This document shows, one piece after another, positions 5,958-10,283 of a DNA stretch of 10,283 nt (its first letter is position 1; each line of letters starts with the position of its first letter). The DNA is from Kiritimatiellia bacterium. GTDB lineage: Bacteria > Verrucomicrobiota > Kiritimatiellia > RFP12 > UBA1067. Below the pieces are notes generated by a model that was not told where the DNA came from, did no database searches, and worked only from the letters and a program-made list of their open reading frames with translations. The translations under genes were made by a program, and so were the position numbers. The stretch spans positions 1-10,283 of the forward strand of contig JAGBXE010000259.1 of assembly GCA_017629455.1 (NCBI GenBank), given 5' to 3'.

Positions 5958-8215
5958 TGAAGAAAACAAGTAAGAGAACCGTGTTCTTGGCGCTATCGTC
6001 ATTGTTGCTGGTGAATGTATGGGCCGGGCAGCTCGTATGGGTTGAAAATGGCAAGTGCTTGATGCCGATAGTTGTAAGTAAGGATAAGAAGACGCTTCAG
6101 GCGGCCAACTACCTTGCCGACTGTGTTGAAGAAATTTCAGGCGTGAGGCCGAAGATTGTTAAATCACATAAAGGTAAAGCGATACGTCTTGAAACGACGT
6201 CGACAGAAAATGACGAATCGTTTCATACGTTTACATCGTCAGCCGGAGTGCAAATGCAAGGGGCTGCTTATCATGCCGCTTACGATTTTACCGAGCGTGT
6301 TTTAGGCGTCAGGCAGTACTGGCCGACAGAGGACGCAGGACGTAGCGTGATTAAGGCTGGTCGTATTGTAATTCCTGAGCAGGATTTTCGCGATGCTCCA
6401 GTCTACAAAAAGCGTCAGCATTGGCCGAACGATGCTACGGAGTGGGGCGCAGCCCATAAGCCGGGAGATTCAAACGCAAAAGCGCATGTCGTGCACGCAC
6501 CGCATAAATGGGTGAGCGACACAAATTATAATTACGTCGTCACGCGTCCTGAGATATTCCAGTTAAGGCGCGACGGGAAGCGTGCGGTCGGGCCTATGCT
6601 TTGCTATGGAAATCCTAAAACCCTTCAGACGTATAAAGAGCGCATTGTCGGTGAAATAGAGCACGGTAAAAGCGCAGGTGGGATAGTTTCTCTTTCTACA
6701 AAAACAATTACCGTTTCGCAGTGGGATGGAGGTGTCGTCTGCACGTGTGAACATTGCTCAAAACTGTTTGATCCAAATCTTGGCGACGCCGGGAGTGGTT
6801 CGCCAATCATCTGGGGGCATTTTACTGTTGCGCTTTCTGATTGGTTGAAGGCTAAATATCCCGATTGGACAATTACAATCCTTCCTTACATCAACACGTG
6901 TGAAGTGCCGCCAGGGGTTGTGTTTACGAACGGCAACGTCGAGGCGTTTCTCTGCGTGATGCCGGGGCTTGCGATGTTGAAGCAGCCCGATGTGAAAGCG
7001 CGTGAAGAGGCTCTCATAGCCCGCTGGGCGAAAGCTACCGGGCGCAAGGTTCAAGTGTGGCATTACGATTGCTGGCCGGCAGAGTTTACCTGTGCGCCTT
7101 ATGTCTACGGCGAGACAATTGCTGCGCATTACCGCGATTGCCGCGATACTATGGTTGGCACTTTCATTAACGGCGGCAGGCCGCGCGAGCGCAGAGCGCT
7201 TTCCAATTATGTCTGGATGAAGGCGATGTGGAATCCTGATATTGATGTAAAAGCGATTTACGATGAATTCTGCGTGCGGATGTTCGGTGCAGGTGCTGAA
7301 AACATGCGTAAGATCGTAACGATGCAGGAGCGCGGCTGGAACAGGCTTTGGAAGACGGCCAAAGTTTCAAACCGTAACATCTATGAGATTTCATATCCAA
7401 GAGCTGAAGTTCTTAAGATGCAAGAGCTCTTCGCCGAGGCCGAGAAGCTGACATCGGGCGATGAATTGTCTCAGAAGCGAATAGCCTATTACAAGAAGGG
7501 CTTTGATCAGTTTTTCCGTGAGTCGGAAGAGTACGCTAGCGGCAGCGCGTTCCAGCCGCTCACCATGCAGAAGGCCGCTAAGCCGCAGATTGATGGCGCG
7601 CTGGACGAATCGGATTGGAGCCGTGCCGAGATGCAGAGCTTCGTCTCGGCGCTTAACAGAACAAATTCAGTGGCGCGTTATCGTACTGAATTGCGCATAC
7701 TTTGGGCACCTGGCGAAGGTGTCACTTTCGGGGTTAAATGTTTTGATCCTGATATGGCTTATCTTAAGTCGGTTGCTAAACCGGGCAGCATTTCGCGCGA
7801 GGAGCTTGAGTTCTTCTTCGATCCAACTGGCAATGGCGAGGGAGCGTATGGTCAAATAGCGCTTGATATCAATAACAACCGTTCTCTCCACTGTCATACT
7901 GGCCGCTGGAGAGCGCCTGGTATCCAAAGTGCAGTTAAGCTCTTTGATGATCGCTGGGAGGCCGAGCTTTTTGTGCCTTTTGCAGAGGTTGAGAATTTTA
8001 GCGATGCTCAAATTCCGACAACCGCCGCCGGCGGGAAATACTGGAGCGGCAACGTCTGCCGTATGCGTTACGGGCAAGCTAAGCCAAATGGCGGCACAGG
8101 CGGCATCAAGTCGTATTTCTGGACGCCGCTTTTTGAAATGAGCCGCCTTCATACGCGCTACTCGAATTGGAACCGCGATGCTGCTGCGTTCGGCAAGCTC
8201 CAGTTTGTTGAATAA
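5957..8215 (+). CDS. Secreted DUF4838 glycosidase-like protein with C-terminal CBM9-like domain
   Basis: The signal peptide is MKKTSKR, then a hydrophobic core, then VWAG with likely cleavage near residue 24. Residues about 28-145 resemble the N-terminal domain of GH67 alpha-glucuronidases (LQAANYLADCVEEISG, YHAAYDFTERVLGVRQYWP). Residues about 147-520 match DUF4838 proteins, including the cysteine cluster VCTCEHCSKLF (C262, C264, C267) that may bind a metal, WHYDCWPAEF, and the helical tail. Residues about 536-752 look like a CBM9-type carbohydrate-binding domain (KPQIDGALDESDW, EELEFFFDPTGNG, WEAELFVPFAEV, and the ending AFGKLQFVE). DUF4838 proteins occur widely in glycan-degradation loci, but their substrates are largely uncharacterised; activity here is inferred. 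The start overlaps the preceding stop (TAATG), so it is probably translated by coupling. The FAD oxidoreductase follows after 42 bp. Length and domain order look intact. Confidence 0.85.
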   Translation: MKKTSKRTVFLALSSLLLVNVWAGQLVWVENGKCLMPIVVSKDKKTLQAANYLADCVEEISGVRPKIVKSHKGKAIRLETTSTENDESFHTFTSSAGVQMQGAAYHAAYDFTERVLGVRQYWPTEDAGRSVIKAGRIVIPEQDFRDAPVYKKRQHWPNDATEWGAAHKPGDSNAKAHVVHAPHKWVSDTNYNYVVTRPEIFQLRRDGKRAVGPMLCYGNPKTLQTYKERIVGEIEHGKSAGGIVSLSTKTITVSQWDGGVVCTCEHCSKLFDPNLGDAGSGSPIIWGHFTVALSDWLKAKYPDWTITILPYINTCEVPPGVVFTNGNVEAFLCVMPGLAMLKQPDVKAREEALIARWAKATGRKVQVWHYDCWPAEFTCAPYVYGETIAAHYRDCRDTMVGTFINGGRPRERRALSNYVWMKAMWNPDIDVKAIYDEFCVRMFGAGAENMRKIVTMQERGWNRLWKTAKVSNRNIYEISYPRAEVLKMQELFAEAEKLTSGDELSQKRIAYYKKGFDQFFRESEEYASGSAFQPLTMQKAAKPQIDGALDESDWSRAEMQSFVSALNRTNSVARYRTELRILWAPGEGVTFGVKCFDPDMAYLKSVAKPGSISREELEFFFDPTGNGEGAYGQIALDINNNRSLHCHTGRWRAPGIQSAVKLFDDRWEAELFVPFAEVENFSDAQIPTTAAGGKYWSGNVCRMRYGQAKPNGGTGGIKSYFWTPLFEMSRLHTRYSNWNRDAAAFGKLQFVE

Positions 8216-8257
8216 TGTATTTTGAATTTTGAGACGTTGGAGAGGAAGGATATTCTT

Positions 8258-9691
8258 ATGCAGATTACAAAGAGAGAGTTTTTGAAGAAACTTGGGCTTG
8301 CAGCTGGCGCAGGGCTTGCATCTGGCGCTAGGGCCGACGAGTACACGTTTACGTGCGAACAGTTGCCGCCTGGGGCTATTGGCGACCCAACAAAGCCCGG
8401 GTTTGGAAAGAACATATTTCCTTTGCCGCACACGATAGAAGACGGGCCGAGCGCATTTCTTAAGAATGGCAAGGTTATTCAGCCGGAGCGTGAAGTTCCA
8501 GTTTTTCATGAAACCGATGTTGTCGTTGTCGGGGGCGGTCCGGCAGGTTTTGCTGCCGCGCTTGCGGCCGCACGTCAGGGTGTGAAGGTTGCTCTCGTCG
8601 AGCGTTACGGTTCGCTTGGCGGGCTTTTCACAAATGGCATGGTGCTTATTATGCTCGCTACGGGGCGTAAGGAAGAGTCGGGCAAATGGACGTTCGTCAC
8701 GCGCGGCATCTGCGAGGAGTTTATGAAGCGTGCGCGGCAGTTGGGTGGCGATGTCTGCAATCAGATTCCGACAGGATTGGATGCGCGGCACGTTCAGCCG
8801 ACTGTCGATCCGGAAGGTGCGAAGTATTTGATGGATACGATGGTTGCCGAAGCTGGAATCGAGATGTTCTTCCATTCGTGGGGTGTTGATGTCGTTCAGA
8901 GCGGCAATAAGGTGATGGGTGTTGTTTTTGAGTCGAAGCAGGGGCGTCAGGCGATTTTGGCTAAGCAAGTGATCGACTGTACCGGCGATGGCGATGTGTT
9001 CTTTGCCGCAGGTGCTAATTATCAGCAAATTACGCATGCGATTGGTTGGGTAACGCGGTTAGGAAATCTTGACAGAGTAACTGCGAAGGAAACGCCGAAA
9101 GGCCCCGATGGCGAGGTGCTTCCTGGCGTTTGGCCGCGCCGCAGCAATGAGCCTAACGGTACGACTGGCTGGTATGGGCGTTTAGGCAATAAGGGCAATG
9201 GGCTTGACGTGCGCGATCTTTCAGCTGCGGAGATTGCTCATCGCAAGTATTGGTGGGATACCGTGCGCAAGATGCGTTCGACACCCGGGTGGGAGCAGGT
9301 TTATATTGCAAATACTTGTTCGCAGATTGGTCCGCGCAATACACGCTTACTTGATGCAGAGCTCGTCGTTAATCGCAAGATGGTTGAGCAAGGTTATGAT
9401 TGCCATGATGTCATCGGGTGGATGGGTTCGGACGGGCCGCATTACAAGGGTGTTCCCGTTTCGTATCGTTCGCTCTTGCCGCGCGGAGTAGATAATTTGC
9501 TTGCGGCTGGGCGTTGTCTGGGCGCGAGCGACAGCTGTGATATTTTCCGTCTTATTTGCCCGTGTTTCGTTACCGGCGAAGCGGCAGGAGTTGCCGCAGC
9601 CATGGCTGTTAAGCAATCGGTAACGCCGCGCGAACTAAATGTTCGTGAGATTCAAAAAACTCTTCGCGCAGCGAATGTCTGGTTAGGGTAA
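8258..9691 (+). CDS. Exported FAD-dependent oxidoreductase (PF12831-type)
   Basis: The ATG at 8258 is chosen because AGGAAGGA lies seven bases upstream and a signal peptide follows directly; an in-frame TTG at 8222 has no such site. The N-terminus TKREFLKKLGLAAGAG, ending SGARA before DEY (cleavage near residue 26), resembles a Tat signal with KR in place of RR. The Rossmann FAD-binding motif is DVVVVGGGPAGFAAALAAAR (87-106), with E115 at the end of strand two. VIDCTGDGDVFFAAGA (238-253) and NLLAAGRCLGAS with GEAAGVAAAMA (413-450) complete the FAD-binding pattern. Members of this family occur in glycan and sugar-acid loci, but substrates are mostly unknown; the electron acceptor is not apparent here. 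The protein is 477 residues and complete. It is the last gene of the operon-like run; no clear terminator is visible before the next promoter at 9709. Confidence 0.9.
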   Translation: MQITKREFLKKLGLAAGAGLASGARADEYTFTCEQLPPGAIGDPTKPGFGKNIFPLPHTIEDGPSAFLKNGKVIQPEREVPVFHETDVVVVGGGPAGFAAALAAARQGVKVALVERYGSLGGLFTNGMVLIMLATGRKEESGKWTFVTRGICEEFMKRARQLGGDVCNQIPTGLDARHVQPTVDPEGAKYLMDTMVAEAGIEMFFHSWGVDVVQSGNKVMGVVFESKQGRQAILAKQVIDCTGDGDVFFAAGANYQQITHAIGWVTRLGNLDRVTAKETPKGPDGEVLPGVWPRRSNEPNGTTGWYGRLGNKGNGLDVRDLSAAEIAHRKYWWDTVRKMRSTPGWEQVYIANTCSQIGPRNTRLLDAELVVNRKMVEQGYDCHDVIGWMGSDGPHYKGVPVSYRSLLPRGVDNLLAAGRCLGASDSCDIFRLICPCFVTGEAAGVAAAMAVKQSVTPRELNVREIQKTLRAANVWLG

Positions 9692-9708
9692 ATTATTTAC
9701 AATTACGC

Positions 9709-9737
9709 TTGCATTTTTTTGAAAAATAAGCTATTAT
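9709..9737 (+). promoter_or_regulatory. Sigma70-type promoter of the histone-like gene
   Basis: TTGCAT (9709-9714) and TATTAT (9732-9737) are separated by exactly 17 bases, close to the sigma70 consensus TTGACA and TATAAT. Transcription would begin near 9744. This rules out an in-frame start at 9719 and leaves a leader of about 68 bases before the ATG at 9812. Confidence 0.75.
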
Positions 9738-9750
9738 TCGCTCAAAAGTT

Positions 9751-9776
9751 GCGGGTGTTTCGCCCGGATGCGGGTG
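9751..9776 (+). promoter_or_regulatory. Leader RNA with two mutually exclusive hairpins
   Basis: CGCCCG (9761-9766) can pair either with the upstream CGGGTG (9752-9757; TTT loop) or with an identical downstream CGGGTG (9771-9776; GATG loop). Each stem has six pairs including one G-U. The repeated unit GCGGGTG occurs at 9751-9757 and 9770-9776. The layout would suit a simple RNA switch or attenuator ahead of the ribosome binding site, but no known riboswitch class is recognised. Confidence 0.4.
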
Positions 9777-9811
9777 AGCCGACGACTTTAGTAAAGAATA
9801 AGGATCAAACA

Positions 9812-10084
9812 ATGGCTACCAAGAAGGTTGCTAAGAAGGCTCCGGCTAAGAAGGCTCCAGTAAAGAAGGTTGCTGTCAAGAAGGCTGCTGTCAAAAAGGC
9901 TCCGGCAAAGAAAGCCCCGGCCAAGAAGGCTGCTGTCAAGAAGGCTCCGGCAAAGAAAGCTGTTGTGAAAAAAGCTCCAGTTAAGAAGGCGGTCAAGAAG
10001 GTAGCCGTTAAGAAGGCTCCCGCCAAGAAGCCTGTCGCTAAGAAGGCTGTCGCTAAGAAGGTTGTGAAGAAAGCGAAGAAGTAA
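9812..10084 (+). CDS. Lysine-rich histone H1/Hc2-like DNA-binding protein
   Basis: This is a 90-residue protein built almost entirely of four- or five-residue units ending in KK ([20 protein letters not shown]). There are 38 lysines (about 42 percent), no acidic residues and no aromatics. Such AKP-rich tails resemble eukaryotic H1 tails and chlamydial Hc2. They are thought to bind and compact DNA nonspecifically in the nucleoid (family knowledge; role inferred here). The start ATG has AAGGA at 9799-9803, eight bases upstream, and follows a good promoter. The in-frame start at 9719 lies upstream of the -10 and would add an unrelated 31-residue extension, so it is rejected. The gene is a stand-alone unit with a promoter and a terminator of its own. 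The 12- or 15-base coding repeats make copy number prone to slippage. Confidence 0.85.
   Translation: MATKKVAKKAPAKKAPVKKVAVKKAAVKKAPAKKAPAKKAAVKKAPAKKAVVKKAPVKKAVKKVAVKKAPAKKPVAKKAVAKKVVKKAKK
9821..10081 (+). repeat. Degenerate 12/15-bp coding repeats of the xxxKK unit
   Basis: The DNA repeats with a mostly 15-bp period, for example AAGAAGGCTCCGGCT and its variants. Lysine codons are mainly AAGAAG pairs. It encodes about 18 KK-ending units. Synonymous differences between units show that the array is not freshly expanded. Confidence 0.75.
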
Positions 10085-10108
10085 GGTCAATCCTAGATTG
10101 GGTTCCAG

Positions 10109-10140
10109 GCGTACCGGTGCAAAAGCCGGTACGCTTTTTT
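10109..10140 (+). terminator. Rho-independent terminator of the histone-like gene
   Basis: GCGTACCGG (10109-10117) and CCGGTACGC (10126-10134) form a perfect nine-pair stem with an eight-base loop, followed directly by six T residues. It lies 24 bp after the stop codon. This is a textbook intrinsic terminator. Confidence 0.93.
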
Positions 10141-10141
10141 G

Positions 10142-10196
10142 ATAGGGAATAGGGAATAGGGAAGAGGTGATAGGGAGTAGGGGGAGGGAAGAGGGG
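10142..10196 (+). repeat. Purine-rich heptanucleotide tandem repeat with G-quadruplex motif
   Basis: Six in-phase heptads run from 10142 to 10183: ATAGGGA three times, AGAGGTG, ATAGGGA, then GTAGGGG. A GAGGGAAGAGGGG tail follows. From 10173 to 10196 four G-runs are separated by loops of 4, 1 and 4 bases, fitting the G-quadruplex consensus on the plus strand. It resembles the short heptanucleotide repeats known from intergenic regions of some bacteria, such as cyanobacteria. Function is unknown. Confidence 0.75.
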
Positions 10197-10230
10197 AATG
10201 TTTTGCGAAAAAATCGCAACTGAATGGTTA

Positions 10231-10239
10231 TGATATAAT
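10231..10239 (+). promoter_or_regulatory. Extended -10 promoter immediately before the last gene
   Basis: TGATATAAT is a perfect extended -10 and is identical to the one ahead of the glycerate kinase gene. The expected transcription start near 10246 is only about two bases before the ATG at 10248, so the mRNA would be leaderless or nearly so. Confidence 0.6.
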
Positions 10240-10247
10240 ACGCAATT

Positions 10248-10283
10248 ATGAAAAAAATCGTCCTGCTGATAGTTGCGGCACTG
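10248..10283 (+). CDS. Start of a secreted or membrane protein (cut by the window edge)
   Basis: Only twelve codons are visible: MKKIVLLIVAAL, a basic n-region followed by a hydrophobic core. This is typical of a Sec or lipoprotein signal peptide. No ribosome binding site precedes the ATG; an extended -10 promoter ends only eight bases upstream, which suggests leaderless translation. The function cannot be judged from this fragment. Confidence 0.55.
   Translation, partial: MKKIVLLIVAAL

Noticed and set aside
8222..8257. TTG start at 8222 for the FAD oxidoreductase
   Set aside because: It has no ribosome binding site and would put a charged stretch before a good signal peptide; ATG 8258 with AGGAAGGA upstream is better.
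7667..9037. A 456-codon open frame on the minus strand
   Set aside because: It lies antisense across the end of the DUF4838 gene and the start of the FAD oxidoreductase, both strongly supported by motifs. The translation looks like a shadow, with no recognisable domain.
9688..9700. Terminator after the FAD oxidoreductase (GTAAA/TTTAC palindrome)
   Set aside because: The stem is only five AT-rich pairs with a three-base loop and is not followed directly by a T-run.
9719..9811. An upstream in-frame start for the histone-like gene
   Set aside because: It lies between the -35 and -10 of a good promoter, has no ribosome binding site, and the added residues look unlike the rest of the protein.
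9821..10081. CRISPR-like array
   Set aside because: The regular repeat is a 12/15-bp coding repeat with no spacers between units.
9788..10219. A minus-strand frame antisense to the histone-like gene
   Set aside because: It arises from the repeated lysine codons read backwards and crosses the terminator and the purine-rich repeat; it is not a gene.

Overview
The window looks like chromosomal DNA of a Gram-negative bacterium in or near the PVC superphylum (Verrucomicrobiota / Kiritimatiellota / Lentisphaerota type). This is inferred from the combination of gene families, not from a marker gene. The families are a DUF4838 glycosidase-like protein with a CBM9-type tail, an exported PF12831-type FAD oxidoreductase, a glycine-rich surface protein and a lysine-rich histone-like protein similar in kind to chlamydial Hc2. 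Every intact stop codon in the window is TAA. The only in-frame TGA sits inside a gene.

Layout: (1) 2-388, the 3' end of a probable outer-membrane beta-barrel protein. (2) 399-1520 on the minus strand, a complete glycerate 2-kinase, converging on gene 1 with 10 bp between them; a strong hairpin covers its last codons. (3) 1521-1696, a divergent promoter region. (4) 1697-9691, an operon-like run on the plus strand: a secreted glycine-rich protein split by an in-frame TGA (1697-2809 and 2861-4072), a beta-galactosidase-like TIM-barrel protein (4101-5957), a DUF4838 plus CBM9-like secreted protein (5957-8215) and an exported FAD-dependent oxidoreductase (8258-9691). Gaps are 28 bp, a 1-base overlap and 42 bp. 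(5) 9692-10140, a short lysine-rich DNA-binding protein with its own sigma70-type promoter, a structured leader and a textbook terminator. (6) 10141-10283, a purine-rich heptanucleotide repeat, then an extended -10 promoter almost touching the start of a secreted protein that runs off the window.

How the genes may work together (inference): the operon resembles a small secreted glycan-processing cassette. The glycine-rich protein would be a surface or matrix component. The two glycosidase-like proteins would attack a polysaccharide, possibly one rich in uronic acids given the GH67-like N-terminal fold of the DUF4838 protein. The exported flavoprotein would oxidise a released sugar or related compound. 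Glycerate kinase, transcribed divergently, could return glycerate from sugar-acid breakdown to glycolysis, but nothing in the sequence ties it directly to the operon.

The points most worth checking are the in-frame TGA, the glycosidase-like gene that seems to start at the first barrel strand, the two mutually exclusive hairpins ahead of the histone-like gene, the GGGAATA-type repeat with G-quadruplex potential, and the export of the flavoprotein by a KR-type Tat-like signal.
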